Shown in pieces: positions 47,276 through 60,164 of a DNA stretch of 64,000 nt. Made by a program: the position numbers and the translations under genes. Positions within the stretch are counted from its first letter, which is position 1; each line of letters begins with the position of its first letter. The notes under the pieces were generated by a model. The model was given only the letters and a program-made list of their open reading frames with translations, was not told where the DNA came from and searched no databases. Origin of the DNA: Symbiodinium natans (taxonomy: Eukaryota; Sar; Dinophyceae; Suessiales; Symbiodiniaceae); contig CAJNDS010002848.1 in NCBI GenBank assembly GCA_905221605.1, positions 62,001 to 126,000 on the forward strand. Direction: 5' to 3'.

Positions 47276-50200
47276 ATGTCCGAGGCCGAGGCAGTGATCC
47301 GCAATCAGTCCGGCTATATCAACCACACGGCCAAGAAGGACTACGGGCCCTTGGAGTTTACTGGGAAAATTGCTGGAGGCCTGAGGCTGGACTTGCGTAG
47401 GCGGCTGCCGCTCTACGCGAGCGACTGGACGGATGCGTTCAAGCCGGAGAACTTCCAAAAGTCTTTGTCGTCCATTCTCTACCTCTTCATCGCAGCTTTG
47501 GCGCCCGCCATTACCTTCGGAAGCCGCTTCTTGGACGGCACCAATGGCCAGTTCGGAGTGCTGGAAATGATTATGTCGACAGCCGTCTCTGGCATGATCT
47601 TCTCCACCTTCGCAGGGCAGCCCTTGTCCATCCTCGGAGCGACCGGTCCTTTCCTGGCTTACACCCTCGTGGTGTATGACATGGCTGTGGGTGCCGATGT
47701 GGAGTTCATGCCCTTCTACTTCTGGGTTTGCATGTGGTGTTCGCTCTTCACCATTTTGGTCGCGGTCTTCGACCTCTGTGCTCTCATGAAGCATGTGACC
47801 ATGTTCTCGGAAGACATCTTCGCGGGCCTTATTTCTTTGATCTTTATCATCGACGGAGTTAGGCCCGCCCTTAGCTGGTGAGCATTGCGAGTGTTGTGTT
47901 GTCTGTGCGCGCATGCATGCGCGCGCGAGCGTGCGAGAGTACAGGCCAGAAAGCAAGTGTGAGCGCGTGAGTGGCTAGGCATGCCCGCACTTTTTTGCTT
48001 GCGCTCGTCACCCGTTTTGGATTGCCGAAATCTGCAGCAGAGGCCAGCACAGAGCATTGAATCCTGAACGATCCTGCACGATAGTCATGTGCATGAGATT
48101 GGGCTCATGATATACCTGTCGCATGAAGGTGAAGATGCTGTCTTGTCGAACGAATCCAACTGCGTGTTGTTTTTGGTTGTGCACGAAGGTAGGTCAGCAA
48201 GTGAAGAACGGCCTAGTTGACACATCGCGGCGTGCCTAATCAACCGCTGACCACTTAAAAAACGGGAAGCATGCACATTGGCCATGCCGGCTGCAGGCCT
48301 ATTATCGAGAACTTCTCGGAGAACAAGATGAGCCTGACCAGTGCCATGTTCGAGGCCCTACGTCCTCGGGCGTGGCATCATGCATAATTTGTTGAAGTTT
48401 GTTTTTGAAATTTGTCAAAATTTGTCGAAATTTGGCGAGGCCCTGCTCTTCATGTACACCTTTGGCTTGGCGACCTACCTGTCCCACTTCCGCCGCACGC
48501 CTTGGCTGCTCCGGCCCATCCGCAACCTCATGGCCAACTTCGCAGTGACCATCTCCCTGGTCACGGCCTCGGCCCTGGCAGCGATCTACTCCAGCGACAC
48601 GAACCTGAGAATGCTGAGCGTCGACGCGGACTTCTCCCCGAACCTCGTCTTGTCGGATGGCAGCAAGCGGCCCTGGGTCGTGAATCCCATGGGCATCGAG
48701 CGCGACTTCCCGGCCTGGGCCATTGCTTACGCGATACTGCCAGCAACCTAGACCCAGAGTAGAGTAGGCCTTCATTCTTCTTTAGGGTTAGGTTGTAGGC
48801 CTATTATACGCCCTTTCAAACCAAGAAGGGCACCCTTTTAATTCCTAGGTTGCTCTTGGGTCCAGGCAATTGGTTTCGCCGTGCTGGGTTACCTGGACCA
48901 GAACCTCACGTCTGTGATCGTGAACAGGCCTTCCAACAACCTGCAGAAGGGGCCAGGCTATCATCTGGATCTGTTTTTTGGCAAGCTCTTGCAAGAATCA
49001 TGTTAAATTTGTAGCAGGTTCCCGTTATATGGGTCAGAGAGATAATACTTTTACAAGGCAAAAAACAGTTGTTTAAGGTTTGTCAGGGGAGCTTTGACGC
49101 TGCCCGTCTGCGCCGTATTGGGCCTGCCTCTGTCGGTGGCCTCGACGGTACCTAGCATCACCCACGTGATCTCGCTGACCACCTATGAGGTGAAGCAGCT
49201 GCCGGAGGGCGAGCGCAAGGTACCGAGCAAGGTCGTGGAGCAGCGTGCGACGAACTTTCTGATTCACGTGCTTATTGGCTGTGCGCTCTTCCTGGCGCCG
49301 GTGCTGAAGTTCCTGCCCCGGGCCGTGTTGCAGGGCGTGTTCTTCTACATGGGCATCGCAAGCTTGACCGGCAACAACCTTTTCGACCGCCTCTTCCTGT
49401 GGCTGATCTGGGACCCGGCCAAGTACCCGCAGTACCACTACATCCAGAAGCTGCCCATCCGCCGCGTGCACCTCTACACCATGGTGCAGGCAGAGTGGCT
49501 TTGGAAGATTGATTGGGGTTGTGACTATTGTAGCAAACGTCCACAGCCCGCAGCCTTTCGGGGCCTAGTTAGGGCCTAGTTGCTAGAAAGCTGGCCTGGT
49601 CTCTGCAGCGATCGCTTCATTTTTTTTTGGATTTTCTCCCTATATCTCACTTGTTGAGTTTATGTTTTTTCCTCTCTCTATCTCTCTCTGTCTCTCCCTC
49701 TTTGTCTGTCTGCCGCCGCATTGTGAGGGTCTTAGTCCAGTTTCACTTTCCCGTTCTCACTCCACGCGTTGGTGACTTCATCTCCCTGTACGCATGCTAC
49801 TGGTAGCAGCGAGCGCTTGCTGCGGCATTCGTGGTGCCAACTTAGTGAGCACATGCTCACGCGGCATTCATCAGCCTAAAGTTGTTCTTCTTGCCAGGTG
49901 GTCTGCCTCGGCATCTTGTACGGTCTCAAAGCCATCAAGGAGACTTCCGTTGTCTTCCCTTTCTTCATGGCTTCCCTGGCCATCATCCGGAAGGCGTGGG
50001 GCAAGAATCGTCCAGACATCTTGGCGCAAGGGTGCACTTTTCCTCACATAAGACCCGCTCATCTAAGCCCCCCCCCCCGCGCCATCTGCAGGCCATGCGC
50101 TTCCTCTTCACGCAGGAGGAACTGGAGCTGCTGGACAGCCTCCCAGCTGAGGAGGAGGACGGCAAGGCGCTGCCGGGGTTCTCTTTCCTACTAGTAGATG

Positions 50201-50615
50201 TTTGAGGCGGATAGTCATGGATCGTCAGTGTAAATGTCTGCAAGAGTGGCCCTGCCAGGGGCTGAGCCCGGAGCAGCCGGACTTGGTCAACCTCGAGAAG
50301 TCCAAGGCCACTGGCAGACCTGGCAGCTTTTGCGGGGTTGTTGGGGTTTCGGAGTTTAGGCTTTCGGACTTCGATTTGGTGATGTACTTGTGCGGGCTGT
50401 TCGTTGCCGGTTTCAGGGCTTCGTCTGCAGATCTTCTTCGCAAGTTGGGGATGCTGGCAAAGCTTTAGTCAAGGGTGATGGTGAGAGATGCCGCTGGTAT
50501 CGCTTTGCCAACATGTCAGGGTTCAGGAATTCGGGTTTGGCGGTTTCGTGTGCAATGGCAAGCCTGTCAGGAGAACGATGAGGGAGAGCCTGCGAAGGCC
50601 CCTATGGGGGTCTGA
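47276..50615 (+). CDS. SLC4-family transporter, tandem copy 2
   Basis: Same nine-exon structure: 47276-47862, 48297-48354, 48440-48742, 48866-48972, 49087-49489, 49898-49993, 50092-50166, 50259-50306, 50571-50615, giving 573 residues. The exon 1 protein is identical to the other copies. Intron 1 is 81 bp shorter than in copy 1 because a stretch including a (GT)n tract is absent; copy 3 has the same deletion. GC donors are as in copy 1. The start lies 653 bp after the stop of copy 1, short enough for a shared transcription unit resolved by trans-splicing, which is the usual dinoflagellate arrangement; that is inference. Confidence 0.93.
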
Positions 50616-51268
50616 GCCGCCGCAGCCCGCCTTTGCCCTAGCAAAAGTAGGCAGATCTTCTTCCTTCTTCGGATGGAACCGTTAAATGGGGCCTGAAGGG
50701 CCTGCGAATATACAGAATTCGTTGAGTTTTTGGCTGATTTTGGCTCCTTGGAGCTGGCTGGCGGGGCCCTTGCTGCAGCAATGGGTTCGTGCCTGACAAA
50801 CCCTTACATCCAAGCAGCACTGGCCGGAGCGCTGGCGCAGACACTGCCCCGGCTGGTCCTGGCGCTTGGATCGTGGTGCCCTGAGTGGGCACAACGGTGC
50901 CGGGAACAGAAAGTTCAGCTTTGGGAGGCCGTCGCCACAGGCGAACATCTCCAAATCTACCCTGTACAGCCCCCGGCGCCAAACCCTCTACCCCTCATGC
51001 ACACGGTGCGGAAAAGGACGAGCATGACTCCACTCTGAAGGCCTTTGCACATGAGGTAATGTCGTAGGACTCCGTACCCAGTAAAGAGCATCCCTCGTCA
51101 ATGCCTTCCGACAAAAGCTCGAACCACAAGCGCCTTCTGCGCACCCCTCCGTTTTGCTGGTCGCATGGTCTCCGCAGTTGCAGGTGCGTGACACGTGTAT
51201 CGCAGGGCACGCAGTGGCTCGAGACACGAACGCCCGCCTCACCGCAGGCCCCCTGAACATCGTCAGCC
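50616..51268 (+). other. SLC4 array spacer 2
   Basis: 653 bp, near-identical to spacer 1, with the 114-bp block at 50796-50909. Confidence 0.75.
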
Positions 51269-54200
51269 ATGTCCGAGGCCGAGGCAGTGATCCGCAATCA
51301 GTCCGGCTATATCAACCACACGGCCAAGAAGGACTACGGGCCCTTGGAGTTTACTGGGAAAATTGCTGGAGGCCTGAGGCTGGACTTGCGTAGGCGGCTG
51401 CCGCTCTACGCGAGCGACTGGACGGATGCGTTCAAGCCGGAGAACTTCCAAAAGTCTTTGTCGTCCATTCTCTACCTCTTCATCGCAGCTTTGGCGCCCG
51501 CCATTACCTTCGGAAGCCGCTTCTTGGACGGCACCAATGGCCAGTTCGGAGTGCTGGAAATGATTATGTCGACAGCCGTCTCTGGCATGATCTTCTCCAC
51601 CTTCGCAGGGCAGCCCTTGTCCATCCTCGGAGCGACCGGTCCTTTCCTGGCTTACACCCTCGTGGTGTATGACATGGCTGTGGGTGCCGATGTGGAGTTC
51701 ATGCCCTTCTACTTCTGGGTTTGCATGTGGTGTTCGCTCTTCACCATTTTGGTCGCGGTCTTCGACCTCTGTGCTCTCATGAAGCATGTGACCATGTTCT
51801 CGGAAGACATCTTCGCGGGCCTTATTTCTTTGATCTTTATCATCGACGGAGTTAGGCCCGCCCTTAGCTGGTGAGCATTGCGAGTGTTGTGTTGTCTGTG
51901 CGCGCATGCATGCGCGCGCGAGCGTGCGAGAGTACAGGCCAGAAAGCAAGTGTGAGCGCGTGAGTGGCTAGGCATGCCCGCACTTTTTTGCTTGCGCTCG
52001 TCACCCGTTTTGGATTGCCGAAATCTGCAGCAGAGGCCAGCACAGAGCATTGAATCCTGAACGATCCTGCACGATAGTCATGTGCATGAGATTGGGCTCA
52101 TGATATACCTGTCGCATGAAGGTGAAGATGCTGTCTTGTCGAACGAATCCAACTGCGTGTTGTTTTTGGTTGTGCACGAAGGTAGGTCAGCAAGTGAAGA
52201 ACGGCCTAGTTGACACATCGCGGCGTGCCTAATCAACCGCTGACCACTTAAAAAACGGGAAGCATGCACATTGGCCATGCCGGCTGCAGGCCTATTATCG
52301 AGAACTTCTCGGAGAACAAGATGAGCCTGACCAGTGCCATGTTCGAGGCCCTACGTCCTCGGGCGTGGCATCATGCATAATTTGTTGAAGTTTGTTTTTG
52401 AAATTTGTCAAAATTTGTCGAAATTTGGCGAGGCCCTGCTCTTCATGTACACCTTTGGCTTGGCGACCTACCTGTCCCACTTCCGCCGCACGCCTTGGCT
52501 GCTCCGGCCCATCCGCAACCTCATGGCCAACTTCGCAGTGACCATCTCCCTGGTCACGGCCTCGGCCCTGGCAGCGATCTACTCCAGCGACACGAACCTG
52601 AGAATGCTGAGCGTCGACGCGGACTTCTCCCCGAACCTCGTCTTGTCGGATGGCAGCAAGCGGCCCTGGGTCGTGAATCCCATGGGCATCGAGCGCGACT
52701 TCCCGGCCTGGGCCATTGCTTACGCGATACTGCCAGCAACCTGGACCTAGACCCAGAGTAGAGTAGGCCTTCATTCTTCTTTAGGGTTAGGTTGTAGGCC
52801 TATTATACACCCTTTCAAACCAAGAAGGGCACCCTTTTAATTCCTAGGTTGCTCTTGGGTCCAGGCAATTGGTTTCGCCGTGCTGGGTTACCTGGACCAG
52901 AACCTCACGTCTGTGATCGTGAACAGGCCTTCCAACAACCTGCAGAAGGGGCCAGGCTATCATCTGGATCTGTTTTTTGGCAAGCTCTTGCAAGAATCAT
53001 GTTAAATTTGTAGCAGGTTCCCGTTATATGGGTCAGAGAGATAATACTTTTACAAGGCAAAAAACAGTTGTTTGAGGTTTGTCAGGGGAGCTTTGACGCT
53101 GCCCGTCTGCGCCGTATTGGGCCTGCCACTGTCGGTGGCCTCGACGGTACCTAGCATCACCCACGTGATCTCGCTGACCACCTATGAGGTGAAGCAGCTG
53201 CCGGAGGGCGAGCGCAAGGTACCGAGCAAGGTCGTGGAGCAGCGTGCGACGAACTTTCTGATTCACGTGCTTATTGGCTGTGCGCTCTTCCTGGCGCCGG
53301 TGCTGAAGTTCCTGCCCCGGGCCGTGTTGCAGGGCGTGTTCTTCTACATGGGCATCGCAAGCTTGACCGGCAACAACCTTTTCGACCGCCTCTTCTTGTG
53401 GCTGATCTGGGACCCGGCCAAGTACCCGCAGTACCACTACATCCAGAAGCTGCCCATCCGCCGCGTGCACCTCTACACCATGGTGCAGGCAGAGTGGCTT
53501 TGGAAGATTGATTGGGGTTGTGACTATTGTAGCAAACGTCCACAGCCCGCAGCCTTTCGGGGCCTAGTTAGGGCCTAGTTGCTAGAAAGCTGGCCTGGTC
53601 TCTGCAGCGATCGCTTCATTTTTTTTTGGATTTTCTCCCTATATCTCACTTGTTGAGTTTATGTTTTTTCCTCTCTCTATCTCTCTCTGTCTCTCCCTCT
53701 TTGTCTGTCTGCCGCCGCATTGTGAGGGTCTTAGTCCAGTTTCACTTTCCCGTTCTCACTCCACGCGTTGGTGACTTCATCTCCCTGTACGCATGCTACT
53801 GGTAGCAGCGAGCGCTTGCTGCGGCATTCGTGGTGCCAACTTAGTGAGCACATGCTCACGCGGCATTCATCAGCCTAAAGTTGTTCTTCTTGCCAGGTGG
53901 TCTGCCTCGGCATCTTGTACGGTCTCAAAGCCATCAAGGAGACTTCCGTTGTCTTCCCTTTCTTCATGGCTTCCCTGGCCATCATCCGGAAGGCGTGGGG
54001 CAAGAATCGTCCAGACATCTTGGCGCAAGGGTGCACTTTTCCTCACATAAGACCCGCTCATCTAAGCCCCCCCCCCCGCGCCATCTGCAGGCCATGCGCT
54101 TCCTCTTCACGCAGGAGGAACTGGAGCTGCTGGACAGCCTCCCAGCTGAGGAGGAGGACGGCAAGGCGCTGCCGGGGTTCTCTTTCCTACTAGTAGATGT

Positions 54201-54614
54201 TTGAGGCGGATAGTCATGGATCGTCAGTGTAAATGTCTGCAAGAGTGGCCCTGCCAGGGGCTGAGCCCGGAGCAGCCGGACTTGGTCAACCTCGAGAAGT
54301 CCAAGGCCACTGGCAGACCTGGCAGCTTTTGCGGGGTTGTTGGGGTTTCGGAGTTTAGGCTTTCGGACTTCGATTTGGTGATGTACTTGTGCGGGCTGTT
54401 CGTTGCCGGTTTCAGGGCTTCGTCTGCAGATCTTCTTCGCAAGTTGGGGATGCTGGCAAAGCTTTAGTCAAGGGTGATGGTGAGAGATGCCGCTGGTATC
54501 GCTTTGCCAACATGTCAGGGTTCAGGAATTCGGGTTTGGCGGTTTCGTGTGCAATGGCAAGCCTGTCAGGAGAACGATGAGGGAGAGCCTGCGAAGGCCC
54601 CTATGGGGGTCTGA
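51269..54614 (+). CDS. SLC4-family transporter, tandem copy 3
   Basis: Exons: 51269-51855, 52290-52347, 52433-52735, 52865-52971, 53086-53488, 53897-53992, 54091-54165, 54258-54305, 54570-54614, giving 573 residues. Nearly identical to copy 2, including the 81-bp deletion in intron 1, so these two probably arose by the most recent duplication. Intron 3 carries a private 6-bp insertion (CTGGAC, near 52741), which removes the in-frame stop right after exon 3 and moves it two codons on. Exon 5 has CTCTTCTTG as in copy 4, where copies 1 and 2 have CTCTTCCTG, a silent mosaic difference. Confidence 0.93.
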
Positions 54615-55267
54615 GCCACCGCAGCCCGCCTTTGCCCTAGCAAAAGTAGGCAGATCTTCTTCCTTCTTCGGATGGAACCGTTAAATGGGGCCTGAAGGGC
54701 CTGCGAATATACAGAATTCGTTGAGGTTTTGGCTGATTTTGGCTCCTTGGAGCTGGCTGGCGGGGCCCTTGCTGCAGCAATGGGTTCGTGCCTGACAAAC
54801 CCTTACATCCAAGCAGCACTGGCCGGAGCGCTGGCGCAGACACTGCCCCGGCTGGTCCTGGCGCTTGGATCGTGGTGCCCTGAGTGGGCACAACGGTGCC
54901 GGGAACAGAAAGTTCAGCTTTGGGAGGCCGTCGCCACAGGCGAACATCTCCAAATCTACCCTGTACAGCCCCCGGCGCCAAACCCTCTACCCCTCATGCA
55001 CACGGTGCGGAAAAGGACGAGCATGACTCCACTCTGAAGGCCTTTGCACATGAGGTAATGTCGTAGGACTCCGTACCCAGTAAAGAGCATCCCTCGTCAA
55101 CGCCTTCCGACAAAAGCTCGAACCACAAGCGCCTTCTGCGCACCCCTCCGTTTTGCTGGTCGCATGGTCTCCGCAGTTGCAGGTGCGTGACACGTGTATC
55201 GCAGGGCACGCAGTGGCTCGAGACACGAACGCCCGCCTCACCGCAGGCCCCCTGAACATCGTCAGCC
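54615..55267 (+). other. SLC4 array spacer 3
   Basis: 653 bp, near-identical to spacers 1 and 2, with the 114-bp block at 54795-54908. Confidence 0.75.
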
Positions 55268-58200
55268 ATGTCCGAGGCCGAGGCAGTGATCCGCAATCAG
55301 TCCGGCTATATCAACCACACGGCCAAGAAGGACTACGGGCCCTTGGAGTTTACTGGGAAAATTGCTGGAGGCCTGAGGCTGGACTTGCGTAGGCGGCTGC
55401 CGCTCTACGCGAGCGACTGGACGGATGCGTTCAAGCCGGAGAACTTCCAAAAGTCTTTGTCGTCCATTCTCTACCTCTTCATCGCAGCTTTGGCGCCCGC
55501 CATTACCTTCGGAAGCCGCTTCTTGGACGGCACCAATGGCCAGTTCGGAGTGCTGGAAATGATTATGTCGACAGCCGTCTCTGGCATGATCTTCTCCACC
55601 TTCGCAGGGCAGCCCTTGTCCATCCTCGGAGCGACCGGTCCTTTCCTGGCTTACACCCTCGTGGTGTATGACATGGCTGTGGGTGCCGATGTGGAGTTCA
55701 TGCCCTTCTACTTCTGGGTTTGCATGTGGTGTTCGCTCTTCACCATTTTGGTCGCGGTCTTCGACCTCTGTGCTCTCATGAAGCATGTGACCATGTTCTC
55801 GGAAGACATCTTCGCGGGCCTTATTTCTTTGATCTTTATCATCGACGGAGTTAGGCCCGCCCTTAGCTGGTGAGCATTGCGAGTGTTGTGTTGTCTGTGC
55901 GCGCATGCATGCGCGCGCGAGCGTGCGAGAGTACAGGCCAGAAAGCAAGTGTGAGCGCGTAAGTGGCTGGGTGGCTGCGTTGCTGGCTGGCTGGATGTCT
56001 GTGTGTCTGTGTGTGTGTGTGTCCTGTTGTGCATACGGTGATGGGGCCATGCCCACACGTTTTTTGCTTGCGCTCGTCACCCGTTTTGGATTGCCGAAAT
56101 CTGCAGCAGAGGCCAGCACAGAGCATTGAATCCTGAACGATCCTGCACGATAGTCATGTGCATGAGATTGGGCTCATGATATACCTGTCGCATGAAGGTG
56201 AAGATGCTGTCTTGTCGAACGAATCCAACTGCGTGTTGTTTTTGGTTGTGCACGAAGGTAGGTCAGCAAGTGAAGAACGGCCTAGTTGACACATCGCGGC
56301 GTGCCTAATCAACCGCTGACCACTTAAAAAACGGGAAGCATGCACATTGGCCATGCCGGCTGCAGGCCTATTATCGAGAACTTCTCGGAGAACAAGATGA
56401 GCCTGACCAGTGCCATGTTCGAGGCCCTACGTCCTCGGGCGTGGCATCATGCATAATTTGTTGAAGTTTGTTTTTGAAATTTGTCAAAATTTGTCGAAAT
56501 TTGGCGAGGCCCTGCTCTTCATGTACACCTTTGGCTTGGCGACCTACCTGTCCCACTTCCGCCGCACGCCTTGGCTGCTCCGGCCCATCCGCAACCTCAT
56601 GGCCAACTTCGCAGTGACCATCTCCCTGGTCACGGCCTCGGCCCTGGCAGCGATCTACTCCAGCGACACGAACCTGAGAATGCTGAGCGTCGACGCGGAC
56701 TTCTCCCCGAACCTCGTCTTGTCGGATGGCAGCAAGCGGCCCTGGGTCGTGAATCCCATGGGCATCGAGCGCGACTTCCCGGCCTGGGCCATTGCTTACG
56801 CGATACTGCCAGCAACCTAGACCCAGAGTAGAGTAGGCCTTCATTCTTCTTTAGGGTTAGGTTGTAGGCCTATTATACGCCCTTTCAAACCAAGAAGGGC
56901 ACCCTTTTAATTCCTAGGTTGCTCTTGGGTCCAGGCAATTGGTTTCGCCGTGCTGGGTTACCTGGACCAGAACCTCACGTCTGTGATCGTGAACAGGCCT
57001 ACCAACAACCTGCAGAAGGGGCCAGGCTATCATCTGGATCTGTTTTTTGGCAAGCTCTTGCAAGAATCATGTTAAATTTGTAGCAGGTTCCCGTTATATG
57101 GGTCAGAGAGATAATACTTTTACAAGGCAAAAAACAGTTGTTTGAGGTTTGTCAGGGGAGCTTTGACGCTGCCCGTCTGCGCCGTATTGGGCCTGCCACT
57201 GTCGGTGGCCTCGACGGTACCTAGCATCACCCACGTGATCTCGCTGACCACCTATGAGGTGAAGCAGCTGCCGGAGGGCGAGCGCAAGGTACCGAGCAAG
57301 GTCGTGGAGCAGCGTGCGACGAACTTTCTGATTCACGTGCTTATTGGCTGTGCGCTCTTCCTGGCGCCGGTGCTGAAGTTCCTGCCCCGGGCCGTGTTGC
57401 AGGGCGTGTTCTTCTACATGGGCATCGCAAGCTTGACCGGCAACAACCTTTTCGACCGCCTCTTCTTGTGGCTGATCTGGGACCCGGCCAAGTACCCGCA
57501 GTACCACTACATCCAGAAGCTGCCCATCCGCCGCGTGCACCTCTACACCATGGTGCAGGCAGAGTGGCTTTGGAAGATGAGGGTTGTAGTGAACGTCTAG
57601 AGCCCACAGGCCTATGTGGTTGCCAGAACGGGGTGGGCGCCGTCTTAAGATTGTCTCTCGCCAGGTGGTTTGCCTGGGAATCTTGTATGGCCTCAAAGCC
57701 ATCAAGGAGACTTCCGTTGTCTTCCCTTTCTTCATGGCTTCCCTGGCCATCATCCGGAAGGTGTGGGGCAAGACTTGTTGACGCAAGGGTCCCATCAATC
57801 ATTGAAGCTTAGAGCTCCAAACAAACTGCAGGCCATGCGCTTCCTCTTCACGCAGGAAGAACTGCAGCTGCTGGACAGCCTCCCAGCTGAGGAGGAGGAC
57901 GGCGAGGTGCTGCGGGCCAGCAGTACCAAGTAGCGACGACTCCGAACTAGCTTACATGTTGGACAACGAGGGTTGCCGCACATGTTGGCCACTACTGTCG
58001 TTCTTTCCATTGTAACCAGACAACCACCGGCTTTGGGTTCGTTCAATCCGCAAAGCTGCCTCAGGGACTGAGCGCAGAGCAGCCTGACTTGGTCAACCTC
58101 GAGAAGCCCAAGGCCGCTAGATGCCTCTTTTGGGTTAGGGCTTACAGGGCTTAAGGGGCTTAATGGCTTCACTGTCCTGGACCGGGTGTTGCTGGCTTCA

Positions 58201-58546
58201 GAATGTTTCAGAGCTTTACTGTACGAACTTTGGGGTTTGGGCTGCCTTGTCAGGTAAGCTTTCGTAACCCAAGCCCGCGAAGGTTTGCTGGGATCCGCGA
58301 CCACGAGCTGGGCTAAGAGATCCCTAGTTGTCCTTCTCTTGGGCATGATCAGGGTTGGTTCAGGGTTGCTGTGCGTGCTCAGAAGGCTGGTCTATGTTAC
58401 ACCCTATCTTGGCTTTCAGGGGCGGAGGGATGTACAGAAATTCCTCTCCGCAAGTTGGGGATGCTACAATATTTTTGCGCGTGCCATCAGTTCAGGCGGA
58501 GAACGACGAGGGAGAGCCCGCGAACTCCAAGATGACGGGGGTTTAA
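55268..58546 (+). CDS. SLC4-family transporter, tandem copy 4, with diverged 3' end
   Basis: Exons: 55268-55854, 56366-56423, 56509-56811, 56935-57041, 57156-57558, 57665-57760, 57832-57906, 58065-58112, 58496-58546, giving 575 residues. Up to about 57578 the copy is almost identical to copies 1-3, with one exon 4 change (Ser to Thr in RPTNNL). Beyond that it diverges abruptly. Intron 5 is 106 bp instead of about 400. Introns 6 and 7 use GT donors where copies 1-3 use GC. Exon 7 reads EELQLLDS and ends EEDGE, and the C-terminus is AENDEGEPANSKMTGV instead of ENDEGEPAKAPMGV. The frame is open throughout, so the copy looks functional. Confidence 0.92.
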
Positions 58547-58960
58547 ACTGTTTGCCAATTTGCAGCCCGCAACAGATTTCCTTCCTTCTTCGGATGGAGT
58601 TGTTTGGCGGGGCCTGAAGGCCCTTCGAATACCCAGAATTCGTTGAGTTTTGGCTCCTCGGAGCTCGCTGGCAAGGCCCATGCGGCCTTGCCAGACAAAC
58701 CTTTACATCCAAGCAGCACTGGCCGGAGCGCTGGCGCAGACACTGCGCCGGCTGGTCCTGGCGCTTGGATCGTGGTGCCCTGAGTGGGCACAGCGGTGCC
58801 GGGAACAGTTTTGCAGTTTTGCGAGGCTGTCGCCCAAGGCGAACATCTCCAAATCTACTCTGTACAGACACCGGCGCCAAACTCTCTACCTCTCATGCAC
58901 ATGGTGCAAAGAAAAAACGAGGTTTCTCATGCAGCTTTCGCCGAGCATGACTCCAGGACG
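58547..58960 (+). other. Diverged spacer after SLC4 copy 4, retaining the 114-bp block
   Basis: This is the counterpart of spacers 1-3 but with many indels. The block at 58695-58808 is gap-free, with three substitutions against 46803-46916. Sequence after it is recognisable but less similar, and similarity fades by about 58960. Confidence 0.7.
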
Positions 58961-60160
58961 AGGGCCTTACAGAACGTCGTACCCTATGCGCCATTTGTTG
59001 TCAGTCTGTCTTCGTGCCGCCCGCAGATCTGGTCGTGCTTGGCACTCGTGGTATCCTGGGAACTCCTGCCCTGCGCCCCAAAGCCATGAAGCAACTCCCA
59101 AACCCCCAAATTCCCAAAACCCTTCATGCTTAACCTCCACAACGCTAAACATCCAAATTCCGTGGACTGAAGTACGACCCGAAGCCCGAAGCACTTTGTT
59201 GCGCAATCTGCAACATTTCCACACTCCTTCCATCGAAGGCTTGAGAGCACCAAGATAGCTTTGACATGAAATTCCGTCCCCCCCACCCCCCTATGATGAG
59301 TAGGCTGCTCATGCCCCTTTAGTTTGCTTTTCAGCCTAGGCCTTGTTAGACTGGGCTGTTGGGACCTAGTTTGCACCAGCCGAAACACATTTTGAGTGTA
59401 CGATTCTGCAATAACTAGGCGTGGCGTGTTAGCGCAATGGCTCTGTCGCTGAGCGTGACGCTGCTCAGTGGTTCGAGCGTGCACCTGTCTCTGAGCCCGA
59501 CGTCAACGGTCGAATCACGGCGTGACTTAGTTAGAAGGCTCGGGCTGTTGGCAGTAATTACCTGCACAGCATTTTGGGATGTTTCCTGCACGGGTTTCTT
59601 TGCAGGCCTTCCGCTCATTCTACGCCCAGCTGAGAGGCTTAGGATTTGGGGGCGGATCCAAATGTCAGAAGGTGTTTGCTTCAGAGGTTTTGAGCAGAGC
59701 CGCATGGCCGGGTGTAGCCGAAGCCGCAAGTCTCTTAAGTCTCTTGAAGCTCCACTTCAGGATGAGCTTCGACAGGAGGCCCAGCGAGACACCTGGATGC
59801 ACGATGTTTTCGGGGTTCTCCAGGGCAACAGATACTGCACCTATTGTTTCGGCCAAGCCTTTACATTCGTGCGGCTCTAGCGGCCAACATCGCAGCCTGC
59901 AGTCATACAGCCTCCAACAAAAGCACACGTGCACCGCACCCCATTCTCGATGAGCTCAGGGATTGGGCTGCCACCTGAGCCACTTGATCGACGGCTCTGG
60001 AAACTGCTTGCCTGGAGCGAGTCCCAAGCCCTGAAACATCCTGAAACCACGAGGGTTCGCCTGCTGTCTGTTCATGTCTTAACAGTTGTCTTCCCTTTTT
60101 TCTCTTCGGGCTTTTTCCCAAAAGCATGGCGGAGGGTCTTGCAGCGGATGTGGCTGTCGT
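58961..60160 (+). other. Intergenic DNA with a tRNA-like fragment
   Basis: No exon series seen. The 147-codon frame at 59437-59880 has no recognised motif. The tRNA-like fragment is listed separately. Confidence 0.4.
59425..59500 (+). repeat. tRNA-derived (SINE-like) fragment
   Basis: TGGCGTGTTAGCGCAATGG resembles a tRNA A box, and GTGGTTCGAGCG about 40 bp later resembles a B box. A cloverleaf cannot be closed, so this is not a functional tRNA by eye. It resembles the element at 9965-10083 in its A-box word (G-TTAGCG). Confidence 0.35.
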
Positions 60161-60164
60161 TAAA

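Larger units (their letters stand above)
43020..58960 (+). repeat. Tandem array, ~4.0-kb unit, four gene copies
   Basis: Start codons lie 4068, 3993 and 3999 bp apart. The left edge is the promoter-proximal region of copy 1, which resembles the other spacers only weakly (shared AGCATCCC, ACAAAAGCTCGAA, GTGGCTCGAGAC). The right edge is the diverged spacer after copy 4. Confidence 0.93.

Noticed and set aside
59425..59500. Functional tRNA gene
   Set aside because: Box-like words are present but acceptor and anticodon stems cannot be formed.
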